Positions 12,901 to 24,319 of a stretch of DNA of 64,000 nt are shown one piece after another. The stretch spans positions 812,162 through 876,161 of the forward strand of contig JAEVLN010000002.1 of NCBI GenBank assembly GCA_018350325.1, in the 5' to 3' direction. Numbering within the stretch: the stretch's first letter is position 1; every line of letters begins with the position of its first letter. This stretch comes from Globodera rostochiensis. Its lineage: Eukaryota; Nematoda; Chromadorea; Rhabditida; Heteroderidae. The translations under genes were made by a program, and so were the position numbers. The notes under the pieces were generated by a model, which was not told the origin of the DNA, did not search any database, and saw nothing but the letters and a program-made list of their open reading frames with translations.

Positions 12901-15585
12901 ACGAATTCCGCTTCACTTCTTGGGGGTGGGGGGGGGCGGCGTGGCAGGGCGGCCAATTCATCTGCGATGAAATATGGCAACCGGCTCTAAAAATATGGCA
13001 TTTTTATGGAAGTTTTCTTGAGGAATTTTCAAAAAACCAATGTTTTTTTAAAAATTCTGCTTGACCTCTGGGGGGGGGGGGGGGGGGGGGGGTAAGCGGT
13101 GCCGATAGGCGCCGCACGAGGGGAAAAAATTAGAATTTTTGACCCAATTTGTTAAGAAAATTGGTCCAAAAATTACCAATGTTGCAAAACAAAAGGGTCC
13201 CCCCCCCCTATTTTATTTTTCTCACTTTTCCATTTGGGAAGGAAGGGGGGGGGGGTTCCTGTTCGGTGGTACCCGAAGAATCCCAGGAACCGACAACCCT
13301 GGATAAATGATGCCATTATGGACGGGGGTGGGGGGGGCGACCACAAAACCAACCCCAATTTTGTGGATAGGAAAAATCAGCGACGAATTTGACCTTCCCC
13401 CACCGGTGATGAATGATTGAATGAATGGCATTGGCATTTTGCTGCGCTGCTGTGCGCGGAGGAGGTGTTCACTTCACATTTTGGTTGCGCCCCCTCCGGG
13501 GGGGGGGGGGTCCAATCTCTTCGAAAAGTGATCGGTGATGGGTGCTGGATTAATTGCGGGTTTACCCCCAATTCAGCCCCCCAACCCCCCAACCCATCCA
13601 TCAATTCATATCACAGACAGAGTGTTTATCTTCCTTCTTCCACTGCGCATGCGCCCCCGGCGTTCTGTTTAAAGCAACGTGACCACTCGGAAAAAGACAG
13701 AAAAAATGGCACCAAAAATGTTACATTTTTGTCAGTTATCCTTTCTACCGAGCCGTGAGTGAATTTATTGTTGTAATTCCGAGCGAAGCGTCCATTTTGG
13801 TACTGAAATTTTTGGTCCCGGTCTTTCAAAATCTTTCTAAACTCCCTTATGGGCATGGTTTTAAACCAATCGTTTTTTGTCAATTAGTCCCCGGGCTTTT
13901 TTTCGAAAAGTCCCGGCTCCGTACTACCCCATTTTAATGTTTTAAGAGAATTTTTGCTTCTAATCGTCTAGATTTTCTCAAAATTTTAGGCAAAGAACAA
14001 AAGATTAAAAACTCTTCAATAATTAATTATTAATATCGTATTTTTTTGTCATCGGACGGACGACGGAGTCGCAAACTCTCCGAAATAAAGGAAAATTTAC
14101 ATCCTTAAGTCCCGCAGCGGCGGCATTAATGCATTTTGATGCGTCGGCATTTTGCCCCAGGGCAAATGAATGATGTCACTCACTCAGAGCCCCCCCCCCC
14201 CCCCCTCCCTCTCTCTGCCCATTTTTCATGCCGTCCATTGTCCGCGCAAATTTATGGCCGCTCAAAGAAAATTTATTGCCCTTCGGGGGAGGAGATATAT
14301 TTCGTATGTGAGCAAAAATTGGTACCGTATACAGAGGCCTAGCCGAGGGGGGGGGCGGCAGGGAGGTCATCGGAAAAAGTAAAAAATCCGGCAAACCGAT
14401 TCAAAAACGGCAAAATTTTTCATCTTTTTCATTCAAATTTTGCTAATTTAATAAAGTTTGCATTGGGCCGCGTGGTAATCCTGCAGAATGGGGGGGGGGT
14501 CACGATTTTTTTTTCAAAAAATAACAACATTTTATAAAGCCGTTAGAAAATTAGGACTGTTCTGGGACGTTGAATCCGAATCGGAACTCCATTTTGCCCG
14601 ATTTCGAAACCCGAAATTCGAAAAAATTTTACAATAAAATATTGAAAAAGGTTGTTTCCGGGGTTTTCTGATGCGTAGACGTCGAATCTGATATCTAAAA
14701 CCAAATTGATTCGTTTGTTTTTCGCAAAAAAAAAAATTGATTTTTTGAAGGGAGGCATCAGCTTCAGCTTCAGCTTTAATTACAGAAAATCAAGTACTTG
14801 ATGGAAAATCCTAGACAAAATCATTGATTTAACAAAATCTGGTGTCAGATTCGTGATCGTCACTCCCGAAAAAAACCCCCCAATATGCAAATTATTAGAC
14901 CAAATTAAAACAAAAAAAATTCAGGGCCCCCATTCTGCAGGATTACCGGCCGCGGGGAATTCCGGTGGGAAGATTTAGGATAATTTCAAATTCAAAACAA
15001 CACTGGACTGAGTCCTCAGCCAAAACAATTTAGAAACCAATTTTTTTGACTAAATGTTTAATTCGGGCGAGGCGAGGCACTGTGAATGTTCTGAATTATT
15101 AGAATATTGACGATTTTTCTTCAGTAAATTGAGATTGTTGGAGCCGCCGAAACCTGAAAACCTTTTTTTGTTTTTTGCCTCATTCGGAGTGTCGTGCCCG
15201 GAAGTGTCAACAATTTCATGCACTTTGCCATTTCCAATGCGCCAATCAACTCACTCACTCACCCACAACTCGTGCCTTTTTTATCGAATGAATGAATGTT
15301 AAATTCAAATATTAATGTGTGTGCGCAAAACATGAAATCAGCAAAATGATTGAAACGAGACGACGGCGACGACGACAAAAGAAGAAGAAGAAGATAAACT
15401 GTTTATTGGAGCGCAAAAGAAGAAAGAACAACAATTCAATTATACAAAATAAAATAGGTAAATGACTGCGAGGAGACAATCGCCACAAAAATTGGTAAAA
15501 AAAAATATTTGGCGAACGGACAAATGATAGGAGAGGGAGGTGTTGGGTGGGTGGGTGGGGTGAGGGGGCTGTTGTTTGGTTGGGG
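9932..15585. other. Intergenic region, no convincing gene
   Basis: This contains a three-copy degenerate repeat of CCCGATCCCGGG type (10043-10140), a short imperfect tandem repeat (about 11870-12060), a G23 run (13070-13092) beside a dispersed repeat core, and several poly-C or poly-G runs (10329, 10981, 11326, 14191). No conserved exon was recognised. Confidence 0.55.
11870..12060. repeat. Imperfect short tandem repeat
   Basis: The phrase GCATTAAGCTTAACAATTTC followed by TGGTTATTACGCCTCAGG recurs about four times with variable length (roughly 30-48 bp). No reading frame is kept. Confidence 0.7.
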
Positions 15586-18500
15586 TTACGTTTCCATGCT
15601 CCGACTTCCTTCAAAAATGTAGAGATTGTTTGTGGCAGCCAAGGCGATGATCTGAACAAAACAAAGAAATGTGTTGATCATACAAAAATGTTATGATCAT
15701 TTCATCCAGGGACGTAGCCAGGGGGGGGGAATTCCCCCCCCCCCGAATGAAATTTCAGAAAAAAAAAACAAGAGGGGGGACCCTATTGTTTTACACTTTT
15801 ACAGCTTTTTGATCAATTTTCTTAACAAATTGCCATCAAAAATCAAAAAAATTTTCCCGCCGGGCCGCTCCTGGCGCTCAAATGGGAATGCCATCTGAGC
15901 GCCGCGCTCAGCTGGATCAATTCCTCCTCCGAAATTTTTTTCTAGCTACGTCCCTGATTTCATCACAATACCTCTGTTGTGGGATGCCAAGCGCAATGAA
16001 GAATCTGCAAAAGAAGAAAACCGGTTAAAAAAAAGCACTTCAAGCCGAAACAAATTTCTGATGTTTCGTCCCCGAGTTGACATTATCGAGTATTGCCCTG
16101 CTTGACAATTGTGGTCTCATAAACCATAACGTCTTCATCCCCCCCCCCCCCCCTTGACCATGGCGAGCAGCGAGCACCACCACCAACTTGGAGACACTGC
16201 ACACACCCACACACCTTCTTGTTAAAGTCCAGATAGTCCGCGCTGATCTCCTCCCTGCGCTTTTTGCCCGGCGGCATGCTGTGCTGCTGTTGTTGGTGCT
16301 GCAACTGCTTCTTACTGCCAGCCGGCGACCCAATGCCCATTGCTGCTGCCAGTCGTTGATGATGTTGTTGTTGCTGGGGGGAGCCTACGCCCGCACCGCC
16401 CGCCATGCTGCCGCCCATTCTGTACGGCTTGCACAGCTCCAGGCTGGCCTCGTACGTGGACTCCACCGCTGTGTTGCGCTTGAAGGTGCGGAAATAGTTG
16501 TTGTAAGAGCCGGTGATCACGTGCCTAGAGGGCAAATTAAAAAACAATGAAATGAAAGCAATTAAAGTTGCCTTAAAGAAAAAGACGAAAATTTAATGCA
16601 AATGCCCTGAGGGCAATTTAAATTTTAAAAATTGCGCGCGCACCGGTCGTCCCCACTCCAGCAGCACTCGAATTTGTCAAAAATTGAGTCGTTCTCGTAC
16701 AGCGTGCACAGTTTTGAGCGCAAATAGTCGTGCACATGGTACGACTCGACGGGGCGCGACTCCATGTTCAGGTCCCAGACCTTCAAAAGCAAAAGTTATT
16801 AGGGCAACCTCCTCGAAGAGAAAAAGGAAAAAATTTGCAATTCACCAATCCAAATAAATCAACAGTTTTTCTATATTTGTGGAAAAACATTTTTGGGAGC
16901 TCTCATGCAATTACTTTTAGTGGTAAAAACAATTAATTCCAGACCAAACCAAACGTAGAAAAAAATGGGATCTTCCCAAAAACTCCGTCAAAATAATGTT
17001 TAAAAACCATTGATTTCCAAATCATTGTGAAATTTTACACATTAAAAAAAAATAAATATTTAAATGCGGCGGCACACCCACATTCACTGTCAAATAGTCG
17101 CGGGTCAGCAAGTAACGGCCGTTGTGCGAAAATTTGACGTCCGACACCGACGAAATGATTTCGGAGAAAAACGATTTCGCCGCGGGGTCCTCTTTCTCTT
17201 CAAAAGCTGCAACAAAAAAATGTCTGAGATTATTTTTTTAATTTATTTATTGGCGGGGGGTAACCGGTGAATTATTTTTTGTCAAACAAAATAGGCGGTG
17301 TTGTTTAATGAAAAATTCTCTTCCGTTAATAATTGAAAAATTCGGTGTATAATTCGATAATGCGACAGCACAAAAATGATGAAAAAAAATTGAGACATTT
17401 TATAGGAAATTACAAACCCCCCCCCCCCCGGCAAAGGCCCAACAGCCTAATAAAAAAATTTCGTAAAATTTTGTCACTTTTTGCAGGTCCGTCGCACAGA
17501 GCCGAGTCGCGCATGTCGCACAGCCTGATGATGCCTTTGGAGGAGCCTCAAAGAAAACAGTTAAAAAATAAATAAAAAAATCCATTGGCAAATGCAAAGA
17601 CATTTTTTTTTTCTAAATTAACGAATTCTTTAACACCAAAAAAATTTTGTTTGGTTGTTTCATTATCATTTTATTGTTTGAAAAACTCACTGTACGCAAA
17701 CACATGGCACAGCGACGGATGGAACTCGGCCGCCGTGATCACCTCAAAATGGATTATTTTCCTCGTTTTTTTTTTGAAATATTGCAACAAAGAAGAAGCC
17801 GACCTCAGTGAGCTCTTCCATGTTGGCGGGTTTGATGTCCACAATATCTGCAAAAAATTGAAGTTACATTTATTTTTGATTTTCATTGGGCAGAATAAAG
17901 AATATCAGCTTAGTGGCATAAATTCAACGATGTTTTGCAAAATTTCATCGAGTTCAGTGACATTTCGACGATTAAATGCGAGACATAAAATTTCGATAAA
18001 ATTTTTCGAATTCAGGTCCGGGGTTCGAAATAGATCGAATGGGGGCCGGACTAGGATTCTACGACCCCGAAACGATCAGATGATGATCACACACAACGCG
18101 CTCACACCCGAGATGCCCATGCGGTGGGGATAATTGATCAAAGCACCCATCACCACAATAACACCGGAACCCCACTCACTGAAGCTCTGGTTGGTGATCT
18201 CGTGGTGCCACAAGTTAACGCGCAGGTCGTCCGCTGAGATGAACGTCTCCTGATCAGAATTGATGCTGATCGAGTTGATGTGGTAGGTGTGCGCGTTGGC
18301 GTACACTCGGCGCGGCGACGCTTCCACGATCAACTCCATGGACACCAGCTTGGGCAGCTGCAACGGCACGGCAGAGCGGCCGCCCAGAAACCTATGCATG
18401 CGGTGCGTGTAATGGTTTAAGCATTTTTTAATGATCAAAAAACAAATTGGTAGCATTCGAATACCTTAGCCTACGGAGTCACTGTAACTCTCCGCCGTAA

Positions 18501-20255
18501 AAGCGCTTCTTCAATTTTTAAATTTTAAAATTCTATTCGGACTCGGGGAGTTCAACATAGCTCTAAAAGACCAGATTCTCTTAGATAATCCAAGAAACAA
18601 CACTCATTTCCCCAAAATTTTTGCAATTTTGGAGCGAACATTTTTGTTGACAAAAGTTGTTAAAAAATTTAATTTCCAAGGGATCTCCCAAATGCCAAAA
18701 AACCGACTTAATTAAAGGAAGCCCAAATTTCTTATTCACATTTAAATAAAAAATTCTGCGAAAATTTAAACCTCCGCGAGCCATCGTCGCACCGCAAATT
18801 GTACCCGCCGTCCGCCATCTTTCGCTCGCGCTCCGAAATCTTCCACAATTTCACTGTTTTATCTGAAGAAGAAAATAAATGCTTTTATAAACCCAAAAAG
18901 TTCAATTTAATGCTCAAAAATTTGGGCAAATCTCACAAAATCGAGCGTTTTTTCCAAATCGAAAACCCCACATGTCACTTAATTGAATTGTCATTTTGCT
19001 CATTTGTTTTACATAAATTCAAATATTTCAAAAAAGGAACAAACGGAGCCCCGGCGGGGACTACCCGGGTCCGTTCGGGTTTTTGCTTGTAAAATCCGGG
19101 TTTCTGGTCCCGGTGAGGTCAAAAAAAAATCCATAATTAAAAAACGCAAAAACATTGGCGGAAATAAACCCGTATCCCTGCCACGCCCCTAATCGTACTT
19201 GTCATAAAAATTGTTTTTCTATGGATTGTGCCATAGCATTAAAATTTAAAAAAAAATTGTTTTTCTATGGATTGTGCCATAGCATTAAAATTTAAAAAAA
19301 AAATTGTTTTTTTATCGGAATTACACGATTTGCCACAAAAAAAACCGTTGGTGGAGATAATGAAGTTGGCCGCGTTCTTTTTCTTCATCCACTTGATCTG
19401 GTTGATCTTCTCCTCAATCTCCAGCGACTTCAGGTAGTCAAACTCGGGCTCATGCGACTGGAAGGTGGAGTACACGTTGTACTCCGACGTTCGGACGCCG
19501 TTCAGGTACACTCCCTTAACAGAAAGGAAGCCAAAAATAGCTAAAAAACGGCAAGAATTTGAGTATAATTTGAGGATCAAAAAGAAAGAAAATGCTTTAT
19601 ATACATACGCTTTGATCCCGTTGGAAGATCACCACCCGTCCGCCTTTGTCTCCGGTGGCGAGCAGTTCGCCATCTTCAACAAATTGTTTATAAAATGCAA
19701 TTTTTCACTTATTTTATGTGCGGTTTACCATGAGAAAATTCAACGCATGAGATAATGTCGGCTGGAAAAAAACAATTTTTTATTCAATACATTTTTAGAA
19801 TTACAAATTGGAAACGTCGATTCTTTTGGGGATTGTAATCTAACTAAGCAAACCGTTTTTGCCAAGTTGACGAACTCAAAACAGAACAAATTGCACTTTT
19901 TGTTATTGAACTTTGCCCTATTTTTGTGCTTAGCATATGAAGCTTAACTTTTAAAAGCCAAATTTTGACCAAAAATTGTATCCATTTTTAGTTTTCAAAT
20001 TTTTTGGTTTCATTGTAGAATCGTTGGATTCAATTATGACGGCGTCCAAAACTTCGGACTTCCCGCTTTTTCCAAATTCAACCTTCAAATTTCTTAAAAA
20101 ATTCAACAAAAAAATAAACCGTCAGTGGGCGACTCGTCCGTCTCAATGTTCCCTTTTATTTGGGAGAAGCGCCAGTGCAGCTCGTCACCAGTGCCCTCGG
20201 CAGTGGAAGGCATCATCGGCGACGACTGTGCCGAGGAAGAGGTTGGCACATCCAT
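15586..20255 (-). CDS. sur-6: PP2A regulatory subunit B (PR55/SUR-6), 14 exons
   Basis: Exons (high to low): 20255-20120, 19761-19729, 19673-19609, 19514-19346, 18862-18772, 18391-18180, 17847-17804, 17742-17691, 17546-17478, 17206-17082, 16780-16644, 16524-16215, 16004-15972, 15651-15586. They join in phase to 513 residues. Landmark segments of the PR55 WD40 propeller appear in order: [115 protein letters not shown] and [12 protein letters not shown]55 directs the PP2A holoenzyme to substrates; SUR-6 acts in Ras signalling and centriole duplication in C. elegans. The protein is longer than the usual ~450 residues because of a Gly/Gln/His-rich insert at about 413-464, before the KKRREEIS segment. 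Five of 13 acceptors end in AAG or GAG. A MITE (15707-15956) sits in the last intron. Confidence 0.96.
15707..15956. mobile_element. 250-bp hAT-like MITE in last intron of the PP2A-B gene
   Basis: The ends are CAGGGACGTAGC and its inverse GCTACGTCCCTG. The flanks 15699-15706 and 15957-15964 are both ATTTCATC, a perfect 8-bp duplication. The interior has G and C runs and no coding frame. Confidence 0.85.
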
Positions 20256-20752
20256 TTTTTCCAGAAAAAAAACAATCTTTCCGTTTTTTTTTGTTGCAGA
20301 AATTGAAGCAGTAATAATTTTTGTGGGCGTAATTCGCCGCTTTTAACGCCCTAAAATTAAGAATGTTTTAATAAACCGAAAAGAAATGGAACTTTATCAA
20401 AAATAGAATAATGACTATTGCCCTAAATGTTGTTTTAGAGCCACCTTTGAGGAGCCATAACTTTCTTCAAAGTGGTTTTCACGGAAACTTTTTTACAGAT
20501 TCGTGCATTAGAGAGTGTGAGGAGTCGATCGGTATATAATTCGACCGTTTTTGAGCTGGGTTTATATTAAGTAGAAATTCCAATAATACAATTGGAAGAT
20601 TCGCCATGCTTGGACCAAAAATTGTTAAATTAAAATTAAAAAAATCGATGAAATTACATATTTTGAAATCAATTTGATAGAGTTGTTCAGTCTGTAACGC
20701 CAAAGCAAAACTTAAAAACAAAACGGGCCATGCAGTAACAAACACTTTCATC

Positions 20753-21678
20753 TAGAGTAGGACGGGATCAGGACTGGTACTGAAGTCTCCAATTTAGGGA
20801 CTGAATTTCCCCCTTATAAAATCCCGGTTTTTAAAGGACGGACCCCGACTCGTTCCCGGCCAACTCGTTCACCCCCAACTCGTTCACCACCCCCGACTCG
20901 TTCACTTTTACCCAACTCGTTCCCCTCTATAAAAAAGGCTTTAAACCCCTAAAAATTCTTCAAAATTAGTGGGAAAACACGAAGCCAAGCTCCTTTGTTG
21001 CGTATGTCGGACCCCTAACCCGAATTCGAGCAATTTTTCGAAAATAAAATTTTTTTTCAAAAAAAATTTTTTTTTTTAAAGTCGTTTAAAAGTTATTACT
21101 AGGGGTTTGGGGGGTTCTAGGGTTACTATTTTGCTCCAGTTCCGAACCCCAAAGCCGAAATCGAAAAATTTTTAGAAAAAAATTTTTTTATTCAAAATTG
21201 ATTTCTGTAACAAAAATGTTCAAAAAGCATACTCGTTTACTCTCCCGATAATCCTTAGATCCATTTTGTATCTCTTAACGATCTAAAAACAAAAACAAAA
21301 AATTTTTGAAAAAAAATTTTTTTGTTCGACCAATTGTTCAAATTTGGGTTAGGGGTTCAGAAATGATGAAAACGAAGGTCAGAATCGGATTCTACGAGCC
21401 GGTATACCCCTAAAAAGACCTTTTTATCGACTTTGGAAAACAAATTAATTTTTTTAAAGTCGGGGTAAAGGGAACGAGTTGGGTAAAAGTGAACGAGTTG
21501 GGTAAAAGAGAACGAGTTGGGTAAAAGTGAACGAGTTGGGTAAAAGTGAACGAGTCGGGGGTGGTGAACGAGTTGGGGGTGAACGAGTTGGCCGGGAACG
21601 AGTCGTCCTTTTACCGTTTTTAAATTTTCTCAATCCCGATCCCGGTTTTTCCCAAAATCCCGATCCCGTCCTACTCTA
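20753..21678. mobile_element. 926-bp composite hAT-like element, one MITE nested in another
   Basis: The outer ends are TAGAGTAGGACGGGATC and its inverse, flanked by CTTTCATC at 20745-20752 and 21679-21686. The outer arms match the 107-bp element at 2417-2523 in inverse orientation. About 780 bp (20833-21612) split that sequence at its poly-T stretch. This insert has its own inverted arms, built of repeated ACTCGTTC/GAACGAGT phrases, and is bounded by similar ACCG/CCGG-TTTTT sequences. No transposase frame is visible. Confidence 0.82.
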
Positions 21679-21989
21679 CTTTCATCTGTCAAGGCATATA
21701 CCTAATTAGATCGCGACCATTCAGTATTGCTGAAATTCTGTCCTATCGTTGATCACTGAATGTATGCGCATAACGAAAGTTGGAATTAAATACCCAACTC
21801 GCTACTTCGTTTTATTGCTTTTTAAAGAATTTAGCCATAATGGTCACAAAAGAAAAGGCCCAGCAAAATAAAACACCCTTTTTTGTCGAAATCGCTCTGT
21901 TTGATTGAATAAATTTCAAAAAAAATTTTAACGACTTTTCGGGATCAGGATCCTTGCTACTCCAGATTCCCAATCCCGAAAACCACTTA

Positions 21990-22310
21990 AAATTGTAGAG
22001 ATCCCGATCAATCCTGAACAATTCAAAAAACGGCTTGGTCGGGACCCCGAACAATTCAAAAAACGGCTCGGTCGGGATCCCGATCACCGAATTCAATGAA
22101 CGGCTCGGTCGGGATCCCGATCAATCCTGAACAATTCAAAAAACGGCTTGGTCGGGATCTCGATCACCAAATTCAATGAACGGCTCGGTCGGGATCCCGA
22201 TCAATCCTGAACAATTCAAAAAACGGCTTGGTCGGGATCTCGATCACCAAATTCAATGAACGGCTTGGGCGGGATCCCGATCAATCCTGAACAATTCAAA
22301 AAACGGAATT
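21990..22310. repeat. Tandem repeat of GGGATCCCGATC type
   Basis: Phrases such as AACAATTCAAAAAACGGCTT, GGTCGGGATC and CCAAATTCAATGAACGGCTC alternate about four times to give a higher-order unit near 80 bp. Confidence 0.75.
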
Positions 22311-22479
22311 CTTCAAGTGGGTTGGTTCATAGCACACTCAAAAAATAATGTTTTGTATGGGGAGCTAAATTGCTTGCGCATTCCTTCACCCTCGCCCATT
22401 TATTTTGATCAATAAAAATATTAAACACAGCATCGGATGAGATAATCCGTGGCCCCTATTATGTACAACACGACGCGTC

Positions 22480-23770
22480 TCCCCCCGGGGGGTAGAGGGA
22501 GGACAAGGACGTCGGGGGAGGAGGAGACTTACGGCACGGCACCCAAACAGCGCAAAATATTTTAAGCAAAGTGTGAAGGAGGGGGGTGGGGGCAGCCGCT
22601 AATAAATGGCCGCTTAAAGTGCTCTCTCTGTGATGCTAAGCCGCCATCCCGCGGCCGCCCGGAGTCGTCGGGATGTGAAGACAAAAAACGGGAGGAGGCG
22701 GCGGGAGGAGGCGGCGGGAGGGGGGGGGGGGGGGGAAGACCCCCCCCCCCCAACGAACAGCGGGACGGGGAGGGACAACTCAGTGCCGGCGGACACTTCA
22801 GTAATTAGTACCTATGGAAATGTGTAAATTGGAGGTTGGAACCCGTCCATTCAAAAGCCGCGATATTCCGATCCGGGATTTTTTCCGCAACTCTACAAAT
22901 GTAAATTGCCGTAATCGACAAATACCGGGCTTTTGGCATTTAGAGAAGATGAGAATCGGGGCCGAGACTCGCAAAAAAATCTCGGTCCCGAGACGAATCC
23001 CGGTGGGACTGAATGAAAATGGCTTTAGAAACAAAAAAGTAAAATCCAATTCAGGTGGTGCACTTTTTCTTGAGACGATTCGAACTGGTAGTGCTATTAT
23101 CTTCAATGACATTTAAAGGTGGCTTTTCGATGTGCCAAAAATCGTACACTTTTGTGGCAAAGGTTAAAAAAACAAAGCAAAAAGTAAAGAGCTCTTCTCT
23201 CCATCTCCAATTTGTTGGCACTGAATTGTTCGAGCGCTGACGGCGCGAAGCAACGCACCCACCGCCCGACGCGGGGGAGGATGACGACAAAGCAGCAGAA
23301 ATGGGACACACGACGGACACACAGGAAGCGGAGGAGAGAAAAAAACAACAGCAGCAGCAGAAGAAGAAGAAGAGGAGGAGGAGGAGGAGAAGGGCAAGAG
23401 GGAGCAGGACGCGGATGAACATTAAAGAAAATGAGAGCAGAGAGTGAGGGGAGGGGGGGGGAAGGGGCAAGTCTCGGCTTATATTATACCGGTGCGGCCG
23501 GACGGCGACAACGACGACAAGCACACGCACAAGAGCATAAAGATGCGAGTCAAAAGGAGACGGACGGACGGACGCCGGGATGGGTAAATGGGCGGGGGGG
23601 GGGGGATAAAAGGAAGACAAAGTCCGGTGAGGCCACCCCCCCCCCCCCCCGCCTTCCCCCGAGGGGTAGGGCTAAACCAAACAAATTGGGTACACCACAA
23701 TCTTAAATGCTCCGCATGAGCAGAAGCTTCAAGCCAAAAAACAAAAAAGGGCATTGGCAAAAGTGCCGAA
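22480..23770. repeat. GC-rich low-complexity block
   Basis: Purine-rich (GGAGGAGGC)n, (AGAAGA)n and (CAGCAG)n stretches are interspersed with runs of G or C at about 22720-22752, 23452, 23596 and 23636. Long open frames here on both strands are low-complexity artefacts. Confidence 0.6.
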
Positions 23771-24319
23771 TTTTGTTGGGGGGGGGATATTTGTGCCGCC
23801 TCAATTTGAAAACGTCAGTCATGATTTTAGTTTTGATCTAGCAATAAGCGCTATGTTTCGGAGTTAAAAACTAAAATTGTCAAGTTAAGCGGTTTCATCA
23901 ACTAAAAAATATCGGGCTTTCCAGTTTTATGGACAAATTTTGTTTTAAATCGTCTAGCTTTGGCTTGCTTTAGGGCTTTCGGTTGGTCTCTGCCCGTTTG
24001 TTTGATATCGTTTAGAGTCCGTAAAAAGTTGTAGGCTCTTCAGATTTGGTGGGTGGCACGGCACACAGCTAAAATATGATGTTTCCCCCGCACCCTCTGC
24101 CCCTCGGGGGGAGGAACTGCGTGTGTGTGTGCGTTGGATGTGAGAGAGTGGGTGGAAAAAGGCCATAAAATCCCTTTAAGCGAAGCGTTAAGCCGATAAA
24201 ACGGCTCAGGCAAATTGGGGGGGGGGCTTTTGTTGAAGGGGGCGGGGCGTTGGATAAATTTCCAAAGACGACGCTTTAGGTGGTGTAAAATGTTGCAATT
24301 TGCGAAGCGATTCACAAAT

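Noticed and set aside
17585..18133. 182-codon plus-strand frame
   Set aside because: It is antisense to conserved minus-strand exons of the PP2A B subunit.
23051..23620. 189-codon minus-strand frame rich in Ser and Leu
   Set aside because: It derives from (AGAAGA)n and (GGAGGA)n simple repeats; no domain or splice context.
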